A stretch of 64,000 bases of DNA, from NCBI RefSeq assembly GCF_039889165.1, contig NZ_JAYMYY010000003.1, positions 248,001 through 312,000 of the forward strand. The letters run 5' to 3'. Both the position numbers and the translations under genes were made by a program. Positions 51,104 to 59,875 of this stretch are shown piece after piece. The notes beneath the pieces were generated by a model. The model was given only the letters and a program-made list of their open reading frames with translations. It ran no database searches and was not told where the DNA came from. Source of the DNA: Pseudocitrobacter cyperus (GTDB lineage Bacteria > Pseudomonadota > Gammaproteobacteria > Enterobacterales > Enterobacteriaceae). Every line of letters begins with the position of its first letter. The stretch's first letter is position 1.

Positions 51104-53254
51104 ATGAAAAAAATTACAAGTGTTTGTCCGTATTGTGGTGCTGGCTGCAAACTGAAGCTGGTTGTCGATAACAATAAAATCATCCGCGCGGAAGCTGCCG
51201 ATGGGAAAACTAACCAGCATGAACTGTGCCTGAAAGGCTATTACGGCTGGGATTTCCTGAATGACACCAAACTGCTGACGCCGCGCCTGACGCAGCCGAT
51301 GATCCGCTATGAAAAAGGCGGCAAGCTGACGCCAGTGAGCTGGGATGAGGCCATCCGCTATACGGCAAAACGCTTAGGCGAGATCAAAGCGAAATTCGGC
51401 CCGCGCGCCATGATGACCACCGGGTCATCGCGCGGAACCGGGAATGAAACCAACTATGTGATGCAAAAATTTGCGCGCGGCGTGCTGAATACCAATAACG
51501 TCGACTGCTGCGCGCGCGTCTGCCACGGGCCTTCCGTCGCCGGTTTGCAGGAAGCGCTGGGCAACGGCGCGATGAGTAACTCCATCGAAGACATTGAAAA
51601 CTCAAGCTGTCTGTTAGTTTTTGGCTACAACTGCGCCGATTCTCACCCTATCGTGGCGCGTCGCGTGATTAAAGCCAAAGAGAAAGGGGCGAAAATTATC
51701 GTCTGCGACCCGCGTCGCATCGAAACCGCGCGTATTGCCGATCAACATTTGCAAATCAACAACGGCTGCAACATGGCGCTGGTAAATGCGTTTTCGCATG
51801 TGCTGCTGGAAGAAAACCTCTACGACAAAGAATATGTTGCGCGCTACACCACCGGTATCGATGAACTGCGTGAAATCGTCAAAGATTACGCGCCGGAAGC
51901 GGTGGAAAAGCTGACCGGGGTATCGGCACAGCAAATTCGTCAGGCGATGCGTACCTACGCGGCGGCACCCAGCGCCACCATTATGTGGGGCATGGGCGTC
52001 ACCCAGTTTGGTCAGGCCGTGGATGTGGTCAAAGGGCTGGCAACGCTTGCGTTACTCACCGGCAATCTGGGGCGTGAACATGTCGGCGTCGGCCCGGTGC
52101 GCGGTCAGAACAACGTGCAGGGCGCATGCGATATGGGGGTGATCCCCAACCAGTTCCCCGGCTATCAGGATGTTGTTGATCCTGACGTGCGGGCGAAATT
52201 CGCCAAAGCATGGGGGATTGACGCCAGCCTGATGGACGACAAAGTGGGTGTGCGCATTACCGAAGTGCCGCATCTGGCGCTGGAAGGGAAGGTGAAAGCC
52301 TACTACATCATGGGCGAAGATCCGCTGCAAACCGAAGCCGACCTGGGCCTGGTGCGCAAAGGGTTCGAAGCGCTCGATTTCGTGGTGGTGCAGGACATCT
52401 TTATGACCAAAACCGCCGAGCAGGCCGATGTGCTGCTGCCCGCCACCTCCTGGGGAGAACACGGTGGCGTCTTTACCTGTGCCGACCGTGGCTTCCAGCG
52501 TTTCGAAAAAGCCATCGAACCGAAATATAACGTCAAACGCGACTGGGAAATTATCAGCCTGATTGCCCGGCAGATGGGTTATCCGATGCATTACGAGAAT
52601 AACCAGCAAATCTGGGACGAAATGCGTGAGCTTTGCCCGCTCTTCTTTGGTGTGACTTACGATAAAATGGGCGACATGGGGCACGTTCAGTGGCCATGTC
52701 CGACGCTCGATCACCCAGGCACGCCGTATCTTTACGCAGGCAATCAGTTTGATACTCCTGATGGCAAAGGTCATCTGTTTGCCGCGCCGTGGCGCGCGCC
52801 AGCAGAACAACCGGATGAAAACTATCCGCTGGTGCTGTGCACCGTGCGTGAAGTGGGGCACTACTCCTGCCGTTCGATGACCGGTAACTGCGCGGCGCTG
52901 CAATCGCTCGCGGATGAACCGGGCTTTGTGCAGATAAACCCTCAGGATGCGCAGAAACTGGGTATCCTGGATAAACAACTGGTGTGGGTGGCGTCGCGTC
53001 GCGGCAAAGTCATCACCCGTGCGAACGTCAACGAACGTATTAATCACGGCAGTGTCTATATGACCTACCAGTGGTGGATTGGCGCCTGTAACGAACTGAC
53101 CCAGGACAATCTTGATCCCATCTCGAAAACGCCGGAAACGAAGTATTGTGCGGTGAATATCAGTGCGATTGAGGATCAGAACTGGGCAGAAAACTATGCG
53201 CTGGAAAGCTACCAGTCGATGAAATCCCGCCTGCGTGAGGCGGTAGCAGGGTAA
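51104..53254 (+). CDS. fdhF: formate dehydrogenase H-type, cysteine variant
   Basis: 716 residues against 715 in E. coli FdhF, of the molybdopterin bis-MGD family. N-terminal [4Fe-4S] ligands are CPYCGAGC and LCLKG. At position 140, where E. coli FdhF has selenocysteine encoded by UGA, the codon is TGC (51521-51523) in CCARVCHGPSV, so this is a Cys enzyme. His141 and the SSRGTGNETNYVMQKFAR and EVGHYSCRSMTGN segments are kept. No stop codon interrupts the frame. Cotranscribed with hydN and hypF from a sigma-54 promoter. Expected activity: formate to CO2, electrons to HydN/HycB. Confidence 0.93.
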   Translation: MKKITSVCPYCGAGCKLKLVVDNNKIIRAEAADGKTNQHELCLKGYYGWDFLNDTKLLTPRLTQPMIRYEKGGKLTPVSWDEAIRYTAKRLGEIKAKFGPRAMMTTGSSRGTGNETNYVMQKFARGVLNTNNVDCCARVCHGPSVAGLQEALGNGAMSNSIEDIENSSCLLVFGYNCADSHPIVARRVIKAKEKGAKIIVCDPRRIETARIADQHLQINNGCNMALVNAFSHVLLEENLYDKEYVARYTTGIDELREIVKDYAPEAVEKLTGVSAQQIRQAMRTYAAAPSATIMWGMGVTQFGQAVDVVKGLATLALLTGNLGREHVGVGPVRGQNNVQGACDMGVIPNQFPGYQDVVDPDVRAKFAKAWGIDASLMDDKVGVRITEVPHLALEGKVKAYYIMGEDPLQTEADLGLVRKGFEALDFVVVQDIFMTKTAEQADVLLPATSWGEHGGVFTCADRGFQRFEKAIEPKYNVKRDWEIISLIARQMGYPMHYENNQQIWDEMRELCPLFFGVTYDKMGDMGHVQWPCPTLDHPGTPYLYAGNQFDTPDGKGHLFAAPWRAPAEQPDENYPLVLCTVREVGHYSCRSMTGNCAALQSLADEPGFVQINPQDAQKLGILDKQLVWVASRRGKVITRANVNERINHGSVYMTYQWWIGACNELTQDNLDPISKTPETKYCAVNISAIEDQNWAENYALESYQSMKSRLREAVAG

Positions 53255-53257
53255 CGA

Positions 53258-55471
53258 ATGACGATAACGCATAACGGCGTTGAGATCCGTATTCGCGGTA
53301 AAGTACAGGGGGTGGGCTTCCGCCCCTTTGTCTGGCAACTGGCTCAGCAGCAGGCTCGCGTGGGCGACGTCTGCAACGACGGTGCGGGGGTGCTCGTTCG
53401 TTTGCTGGGTGAAGAAGCGGATTTCCTTGCCGCGCTACATCAACACTGCCCGCCGCTGGCGCGCATTGATGAAACGCAGGTGCAGCCGTACAGGTGGCAG
53501 AGCGAGCCTGACGACTTCACGATCCGCGAGAGCGGCGCGGGGGCGATGAGCACGCAAATTGTCCCGGATGCGGCAACCTGTCCGGCGTGTCTTGCGGAGA
53601 TGAATGACCCGCAGGAGCGCCGTTATCGTTATCCCTTTATCAACTGTACCCACTGTGGCCCACGTTTTACCATTATCAACGCCATGCCCTACGATCGCCC
53701 GCTGACGGTAATGGCGGCGTTTCCGCTGTGCTCTGCCTGCGAGGCGGAGTACCGCAATCCTTACGATCGTCGTTTTCACGCCCAGCCTGTGGCCTGTGCC
53801 GAGTGCGGCCCGTGGCTGTCGTGGTACGCAGAAGGCGAACCGCTGCATCACGAGGCAGCGTTGCAGGCGGCGATTGTGCTTCTCTCGTCGGGCGGTATTG
53901 TGGCGATTAAAGGGCTGGGTGGTTTTCATCTGGCCTGTGACGCGGGCAATGCCCGCGCGGTAGCGACGCTGCGCGCGCGTAAGCATCGCCCGGCGAAACC
54001 GCTGGCGGTGATGATCCCGAATACCGCAGCCTTGCCCGATGAAGCAAAACGATTAACGCAAACGCCAGCATCGCCGATTGTGCTGGTGGATAAATCCTGC
54101 GTTAGCGGCTTGTGTGATGACATCGCGCCGGGGCTCGCGGAAGTGGGCGTAATGCTTCCGGCTAACCCAATTCAGCATTTGCTGATGCAGGCGTTGAATC
54201 GCCCGTTGGTGATGACATCCGGGAATCTCAGCGGTAAACCGCCTGCCCTGACTAATGCGCTGGCGCTGACCGATCTGGCTGATATCGCTGATGGTTATTT
54301 GCTGCACAACCGTGAAATCGTTCAGCGTATGGATGATTCAGTGGTGCGGCAAAATGGCGAAATGCTGCGCCGTTCGCGCGGCTATGTGCCGGATGCTATC
54401 CCACTACCGCCAGGGTTTCATGACGTCCCGCCCATGCTCTGTCTTGGTGCCGATCTCAAAAACACGTTCTGCCTGGTTCGGGGTGATCAGGCGGTGCTGA
54501 GCCAGCATTTTGGCGATCTCACCGATGAGGGGGTCGAAGCGCAGTGGCAGCAGTCGCTGCATCTGATGCAGGCTATCTACGATTTTACCCCGCAGTCGGT
54601 GGTGGCCGATGCGCATCCAGGCTACCACTCGTCGCAGTGGGCCGCCGAGCGCGACCTTCCTCATCAGACGGTGCTTCATCATCATGCGCATATCGCCGGG
54701 TGTCTGGCGGAACATAACTGGCCGCTGGACGGCGGTGATGTGATTGCGCTGGCGCTGGACGGCATCGGCATGGGGGAAGAGGGCGCGTTGTGGGGCGGCG
54801 AATGTCTACGGGTGAACTACCGCGAGTGTGAACATCTTGGCGGCCTGCCTGCGGTAGCGTTGCCGGGGGGCGACCTGGCGGCGCGTCAGCCGTGGCGTAA
54901 CCTGCTGGCGCACTGCCTGGCGTTTGTGCCGGAGTGGGAAAGCTACCCGGAAACCGCCGCCGTGCGCGAACAAAACTGGCCGCTGCTGGCGCGAGCCATC
55001 GAACGGGGTATTAATGCGCCTCAGGCGTCCTCGTGCGGTCGATTATTTGACGCGGTGGCCTGTGCACTGGGCTGTGCGCCGCTCACTCTCAGCTATGAAG
55101 GTGAGGCAGCCTGTCGGCTGGAGGCGCTGGCAAGCACCTGTCCAGGCGTGGCGCATCCGTTGCAGAGCGAGACGTTCGACCTTGCATCGTTCTGGCCCCA
55201 GTGGCTGGCGTGGCAGGCAAGTCCGGCGGAAAAAGCGTGGGCATTTCATGATGCGCTGGCGCAGGGGCTGGGCGGTATGCTGCGTCGCGAGGCAGATGCG
55301 CGCGGAATCTCGACGCTGGCGTTTGGCGGTGGCGTGCTGCATAACGCTCTGCTGCGTGCGCGGTTGCAGCATCATCTGGCTGATTTTACTCTGCTTTTCC
55401 CGCACACTTTACCCGCAGGCGATGGGGCGATTGCGTTCGGGCAGGCGGTGGTGGCGGCAGCCCGACGATAA
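53258..55471 (+). CDS. hypF: carbamoyltransferase for hydrogenase cyanide ligands
   Basis: 737 residues, slightly shorter than E. coli HypF (750) at the C-terminus (GQAVVAAARR, then stop). It transfers carbamoyl phosphate to HypE. The N-terminal acylphosphatase domain (RGKVQGVGFRPFVWQL), the zinc-finger pairs CPACLAEM and CTHCGPRF, a YrdC-like domain (CDAGNARAVATLRARKHRPAKP) and a C-terminal Kae1-like domain (LALDGIGMGEEGALWGGE) follow in order. It starts four bases after fdhF. Confidence 0.97.
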   Translation: MTITHNGVEIRIRGKVQGVGFRPFVWQLAQQQARVGDVCNDGAGVLVRLLGEEADFLAALHQHCPPLARIDETQVQPYRWQSEPDDFTIRESGAGAMSTQIVPDAATCPACLAEMNDPQERRYRYPFINCTHCGPRFTIINAMPYDRPLTVMAAFPLCSACEAEYRNPYDRRFHAQPVACAECGPWLSWYAEGEPLHHEAALQAAIVLLSSGGIVAIKGLGGFHLACDAGNARAVATLRARKHRPAKPLAVMIPNTAALPDEAKRLTQTPASPIVLVDKSCVSGLCDDIAPGLAEVGVMLPANPIQHLLMQALNRPLVMTSGNLSGKPPALTNALALTDLADIADGYLLHNREIVQRMDDSVVRQNGEMLRRSRGYVPDAIPLPPGFHDVPPMLCLGADLKNTFCLVRGDQAVLSQHFGDLTDEGVEAQWQQSLHLMQAIYDFTPQSVVADAHPGYHSSQWAAERDLPHQTVLHHHAHIAGCLAEHNWPLDGGDVIALALDGIGMGEEGALWGGECLRVNYRECEHLGGLPAVALPGGDLAARQPWRNLLAHCLAFVPEWESYPETAAVREQNWPLLARAIERGINAPQASSCGRLFDAVACALGCAPLTLSYEGEAACRLEALASTCPGVAHPLQSETFDLASFWPQWLAWQASPAEKAWAFHDALAQGLGGMLRREADARGISTLAFGGGVLHNALLRARLQHHLADFTLLFPHTLPAGDGAIAFGQAVVAAARR

Positions 55472-55494
55472 TGCGCGCATAGACACAAAAAAAA

Positions 55495-55512
55495 GCCCCG
55501 GTAGACCGGGGC
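55495..55512 (-). terminator. terminator of norVW (minus strand)
   Basis: GCCCCGGT (55495-55502) and ACCGGGGC (55505-55512) form an 8-bp GC stem. On the minus strand it runs into eight T residues, so it ends norVW transcripts about 87 bases after the norW stop; on the plus strand no T tract follows the stem, so it is weaker for hypF. Confidence 0.8.
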
Positions 55513-55598
55513 AAAATCAGACGCGATACTTCCGTGTATCTGAGGTTAGAACTCTGCAAATGAGCGAGCTAAGGTTAAGTTCAGCAGTGGCAAAGCAA

Positions 55599-56732
55599 TC
55601 AGTTCGGTAATAACTTCAGCAAACTAAAGGCCTCTTTCATCCTCTCTTCACTGACTACAAAAGCGCGGAGTTGCTGGCTTTCATCATAGCCCTGGGCAAG
55701 CATCCCCTGTGCGCTGGTGGCGATACTCCAGTTCAAATCCTGACGGCGCGTTTCTCCCGCCAGATGCAGCGGCAGATCCGGCGTTTTTACTTTGACCAGC
55801 ATATGCGGCAGCTTCAGCTCGCCGCTCTGACCGAGCAGGTTTTTCGCAAGGCACATCGCGCTCAGCAGAATCGGTTGCAGGAACGGCAGCACTGTACCGT
55901 TAATCTCCGCGCAGTCGCCCAGCGCGTAGATATCCGGGTTACTGGTCTGCATCGCGCTGTTTACCTTCACGCCGCGGTTGATTTCTACTCCTGCATGACG
56001 CGCCAGAGCCGTCTCCGGGCGTAAACCGGTTGCCGCAACCACAGCATCGACTTCGACCTGACGATGGCGATCAAAGTGCGCCACAATGCCGGACGGTGTT
56101 TGCTCCAGTGATTGCAGTTGCGTTTTCAGCAGCAAATGCACACCCATATCGGTCAGGCGGTGTTGCAGGCGGCTACTCACTTCTGGCGGCATTAATGAGG
56201 CGAGGATGCAGGCGGAGTTATCCACCACCGTCACCGCTTTGCCTGCGCGGTTGAAGTCCATTGCCAGTTCGCTGCCAATCAGGCCGCCGCCGATAATCAG
56301 TACGCGCCGGGCATCGCGCAGGGTACTTTGTGCGGCGCCAAATTCCTGCTGGCTGTTGAGGGTCAGCATCAGCTCTTTTCCGGGCACTGGCGGTACAATG
56401 GTCGATGCCCCGGTTGCCAGCACCAGTTTGTCGTAATGCCACTCTTTGTCCTGACTTTTCACCACCCTGGCTTGTGCGTCGATGCCGCTCACCCAGGTTT
56501 GTGGAAAGAGGTTCAGATTGTACTGCTCGGCAAACTCGCCCGCGGTTTGCAGGGTCAGGTCGGCGGCGCTTTGCCCCCGGCTGACCACGTGGCTGAGATC
56601 GGGCTTGTTGTACTCATCAATGCTATCGGCCGCGATCAAGGTCAGCGGTACGGCAGCGTCCTGTTTGCGAATGTTTTTCACCAGTTGACGGGCCGCGAAG
56701 CCCGACCCGATGATCACGATACCGTTATTCAT
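55599..56732 (-). CDS. norW: nitric oxide reductase, NADH:flavorubredoxin reductase
   Basis: 377 residues, FAD oxidoreductase of the rubredoxin reductase family. The FAD site GSGFAARQLVKNIRKQ is at the N-terminus and the NADH site IIGGGLIGSELAMDF near residue 150, with ALGDCAEINGTVLPF near 280. It passes NADH electrons to NorV. It overlaps norV by four bases. Confidence 0.97.
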   Translation of the reverse strand: MNNGIVIIGSGFAARQLVKNIRKQDAAVPLTLIAADSIDEYNKPDLSHVVSRGQSAADLTLQTAGEFAEQYNLNLFPQTWVSGIDAQARVVKSQDKEWHYDKLVLATGASTIVPPVPGKELMLTLNSQQEFGAAQSTLRDARRVLIIGGGLIGSELAMDFNRAGKAVTVVDNSACILASLMPPEVSSRLQHRLTDMGVHLLLKTQLQSLEQTPSGIVAHFDRHRQVEVDAVVAATGLRPETALARHAGVEINRGVKVNSAMQTSNPDIYALGDCAEINGTVLPFLQPILLSAMCLAKNLLGQSGELKLPHMLVKVKTPDLPLHLAGETRRQDLNWSIATSAQGMLAQGYDESQQLRAFVVSEERMKEAFSLLKLLPN

Positions 56733-58168
56733 TTTGCCTCCGTCGCCAGCACGTCAAAGACGTCTTTACCCAGTGAACATTCCGGACACAGGAAGTTGTC
56801 GGGTACGTCGCTCCACGGTGTGCCTGGCTGCACATCCTGGTTCGGTTCGCCTTTGGCGGGGTCGTAGATCCACTGGCACACGCTGCATTGCATGCTTGGG
56901 CCGAGGTCAGCGGCGGCACAGGCGCATTCTTCCTGCGCGGTTGTCGCTTTAGCGCTCACGTCTGGCAGCGGGGTCAGCGCCCATTGACGGGCAATTTCAC
57001 GGCCGTGTTCGCGGCAAATCTCCAGTGCGTCGAAGTCCGGACGCCATTTCGCTTTCAGGCTCAGGGACATCTCAAAACCGGCATCCTGCAGGCGGGTGGA
57101 GAGGCGGTCAACCGCGCCGCCGCTCCAGCCGTGCGAGCCAAAGGCGCTGGCGCGTTTGTTACGGAAACGCAGGCCGGTTATCTCTTCCACCAGACCGGCG
57201 ATTTTCGGCATCATCACGTTGTTCATGGTGGAGGTACCGACCAGCACGCCTTTAGAGCGGAAGACGTTGGTCAGGATCTCGTTTTTATCGCTGCGGGCGA
57301 CATTAAAGATTTTCACCGCCACGCGGGGGTCAACTTCGTTGATGCCCTGGGCTATCGCGTCAGCCATCATGCGGGTGTTATTGGACATGGTGTCGTAGAA
57401 AATGGTGATGCGATCTTCCTGGTAATCTGCCGCCCATTTCAGATACAACTCAACAATCTGGGTTGGGTTGTCACGCCATACCACACCGTGAGAGGTGGCA
57501 ATCATGTCTACCGGCAGGTTGAAGCCGAGGATTTCGGTGATTTTTGGCGTTACCAGGCGGCTAAACGGCGTCAGTATATTGGCGTAGTAGCGCTGGCACT
57601 GTTCAAACAGCTCGGTCTGATCGACTTCGTCGTTGAACAGGTGTTCGTCGCAGTAGTGCTGGCCAAAGGCGTCGTTACTGAACAGCACTGCGTCACCGGT
57701 CATGTAGGTCATCATGCTATCCGGCCAGTGCAGCATCGGCGTTTCCACGAAAATAAGTTGTTTACCGTTGCCGATATCCAGGCTGTCGCCGGTTTTTACC
57801 GTATGGAAATTCCACTCCGGGTGGTGGTGGTGGCCATTGATAGAATCAATCGCGTTGGTGGTGCAGTAAATCGGCGTGTTCGGGATGTAAGACATCAGCT
57901 CGGTCAGCGCCCCTGCGTGATCTTCTTCCGCGTGGTTAATAATGATGTAGTCGATATCGTTCAGGTCGATTTCGCTGCGCAGGTTCTGTACAAATTCACG
58001 GCTGAATTTGTGGTCAACGGTGTCGATCAGGACATTTTTACCTTCACGGATCAGATAGCTGTTGTAGCTGCTGCCGCGCAGCGTTTTGTATTCGGTTCCG
58101 TGGAAATCACGTACTTCCCAGTCACGTTGGCCAACCCAATGAATGTTATTTTTAACCAGAATAGACAT
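56729..58168 (-). CDS. norV: anaerobic nitric oxide reductase flavorubredoxin
   Basis: 479 residues from ATG 58168, matching the MSI-VKNNIHWVG start; an earlier in-frame Met is five codons upstream. The metallo-beta-lactamase diiron site (HAEEDHAG near 79-84), a flavodoxin domain (TIFYDTMSNNTRMMADA near 255) and a C-terminal rubredoxin domain (CSVCQWIYDP and CPECSLG) follow in order. It reduces NO to N2O under anaerobic conditions. Confidence 0.97.
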   Translation of the reverse strand: MSILVKNNIHWVGQRDWEVRDFHGTEYKTLRGSSYNSYLIREGKNVLIDTVDHKFSREFVQNLRSEIDLNDIDYIIINHAEEDHAGALTELMSYIPNTPIYCTTNAIDSINGHHHHPEWNFHTVKTGDSLDIGNGKQLIFVETPMLHWPDSMMTYMTGDAVLFSNDAFGQHYCDEHLFNDEVDQTELFEQCQRYYANILTPFSRLVTPKITEILGFNLPVDMIATSHGVVWRDNPTQIVELYLKWAADYQEDRITIFYDTMSNNTRMMADAIAQGINEVDPRVAVKIFNVARSDKNEILTNVFRSKGVLVGTSTMNNVMMPKIAGLVEEITGLRFRNKRASAFGSHGWSGGAVDRLSTRLQDAGFEMSLSLKAKWRPDFDALEICREHGREIARQWALTPLPDVSAKATTAQEECACAAADLGPSMQCSVCQWIYDPAKGEPNQDVQPGTPWSDVPDNFLCPECSLGKDVFDVLATEAK

Positions 58169-58215
58169 AGCAACCTCAATCAAATGCAGTGTTTTTAAAA
58201 AAGATGTTTTGCTTA

Positions 58216-58233
58216 TTGCAGGTTGCGTGCCAA
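58216..58233 (-). promoter_or_regulatory. sigma-54 promoter of norVW
   Basis: On the minus strand TTGGCACGCAACCTGCAA has the GG-N10-GC spacing of RpoN promoters, about 48 bases before the norV ATG. Confidence 0.85.
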
Positions 58234-58286
58234 CTTTTTAACTTATTGTTTTTAATGTATTTTAAGTTTTTGTGCGTGTTTTGTTT

Positions 58287-58342
58287 GTCAAAATGACTAT
58301 TCTTAATGCGGTCAATATGACAATATTTATTGTCAAAAAGAC
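58287..58342. promoter_or_regulatory. three NorR binding sites
   Basis: GTCAAAATGAC (58287-58297), GTCAATATGAC (58311-58321) and GTCAAAAAGAC (58332-58342) share the GT-N7-AC form of the NorR site, spaced 24 and 21 bases. They lie between norV and norR, upstream of the sigma-54 promoter, as in E. coli where NorR uses three enhancers. Confidence 0.85.
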
Positions 58343-58354
58343 AATGAGGTAGCG

Positions 58355-59875
58355 ATGAGTTTCTCGGTCGAGGTACTGGCGGGTATCGCCATTCAACTGC
58401 AAAGCGGAGTCGGGCATCAGAACCGTTTTCAGCGTTTAATCACCACGCTGCGTCAGGTGCTGGAGTGCGATGCCTCTGCGCTGCTGCGCTATGACGCGCG
58501 GCAATTTATTCCACTGGCTATCGACGGGCTGGCGCAGGACGTGTTGGGTCGCCGTTTCACCCTGGAGGGCCACCCGCGGCTGGAAGCGATTGCGCGTGCC
58601 GGGGATGTGGTGCGCTTCCCGGCGGACAGCGACTTGCCCGATCCTTATGATGGTTTAATTCCGGGTCAGGAGAGCCTGAAAGTGCATGCCTGCGTCGGCC
58701 TGCCGCTGTTTGCCGGGCAGAATCTGATTGGCGCGCTAACCCTTGATGCGATGGAGCCGCAGCAGTTTGATGTGTTCAGCGATGAAGAGTTGCGGCTGAT
58801 ATCTGCGCTGGCCGCCGGGGCGCTCAGCAATGCACTGCTGATTGAGCAACTGGAAAGCCAGAATATGCTTCCGGGTTCCCCCGCCGCTTTCGAACCGGTG
58901 GCGAATACCGATATGGTTGGCCTGTCGCCAAATATGATGCAGTTGAAAAAAGAGATTGAGATTGTCGCGGCATCCGATCTCAACGTGCTGATAAGCGGTG
59001 AAACGGGTACCGGGAAAGAGCTGGTGGCGAAAGCTATTCACGAAGGCTCGCCACGCGCGGCCAACCCACTGGTTTATCTGAACTGTGCTGCGTTGCCGGA
59101 AAGCGTGGCGGAAAGTGAACTCTTTGGCCACGTGAAAGGGGCGTTTACCGGGGCAATCAGCAACCGTAGCGGTAAGTTTGAAATGGCCGATAACGGCACG
59201 CTGTTCCTCGATGAAATTGGCGAACTGTCGCTGGCGTTGCAGGCCAAACTACTGCGCGTGTTGCAGTATGGCGATATTCAGCGCGTCGGTGACGACCGTA
59301 GCCTGCGGGTCGATGTGCGCGTACTGGCGGCAACCAACCGCGACCTGCGCGAAGAGGTGCTCGCCGGGCGTTTTCGTGCTGACCTGTTCCATCGTCTGAG
59401 CGTCTTTCCGCTTTCGGTGCCACCGCTACGGGAGCGCGGCGATGATGTGGTGCTGCTGGCGGGCTATTTTTGCGAACAGTGCCGACTGCGGCTGGGGCTG
59501 TCGCGGGTGATTTTAAGCAGCGGGGCGCGGGGGCATCTGTTGAACTACGGCTGGCCGGGTAACGTGCGCGAGCTGGAACATGCCGTGCACCGTGCGGTAG
59601 TGCTGGCGCGCGCAACCCGCAGCGGTGGCGAAGTGATTCTCGAAGCGCAGCATTTCGCTTTTGAAGAGAGCGCGGTTGCGACAGCTTCGGAAAGTGACAC
59701 ACCTGCATTGCCCGAGTGCCGTAACCTGCGGGACGCGACCGAGCATTTTCAGCGTGAGATGATCCGTCGCGCGCTGGCGCAGAATAATCACAACTGGGCG
59801 GCGAGCGCGCGAGCGCTGGAAACAGACGTCGCCAACCTGCATCGGCTGGCGAAACGTCTGGGGATGAAGGATTAA
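58355..59875 (+). CDS. norR: nitric oxide-responsive sigma-54 activator
   Basis: 506 residues against 504 in E. coli. An N-terminal GAF domain (about 1-170) with a mononuclear iron site senses NO. The AAA+ domain has GETGTGKELVAKAIH, GAFTGA and LFLDEIGELS. The C-terminal helix-turn-helix is WAASARALETDVANLHRLAKRLG. It is divergent from norV and its stop overlaps the convergent gutQ stop by four bases. Confidence 0.97.
   Translation: MSFSVEVLAGIAIQLQSGVGHQNRFQRLITTLRQVLECDASALLRYDARQFIPLAIDGLAQDVLGRRFTLEGHPRLEAIARAGDVVRFPADSDLPDPYDGLIPGQESLKVHACVGLPLFAGQNLIGALTLDAMEPQQFDVFSDEELRLISALAAGALSNALLIEQLESQNMLPGSPAAFEPVANTDMVGLSPNMMQLKKEIEIVAASDLNVLISGETGTGKELVAKAIHEGSPRAANPLVYLNCAALPESVAESELFGHVKGAFTGAISNRSGKFEMADNGTLFLDEIGELSLALQAKLLRVLQYGDIQRVGDDRSLRVDVRVLAATNRDLREEVLAGRFRADLFHRLSVFPLSVPPLRERGDDVVLLAGYFCEQCRLRLGLSRVILSSGARGHLLNYGWPGNVRELEHAVHRAVVLARATRSGGEVILEAQHFAFEESAVATASESDTPALPECRNLRDATEHFQREMIRRALAQNNHNWAASARALETDVANLHRLAKRLGMKD

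Noticed and set aside
51521..51523. Possible selenocysteine codon in fdhF
   Set aside because: The codon is TGC, not TGA, and the frame is continuous from 51104 to 53254.
52052..53338. 428-codon minus-strand frame opposite fdhF
   Set aside because: Shadow of the formate dehydrogenase coding strand; composition is atypical and no domain is visible.
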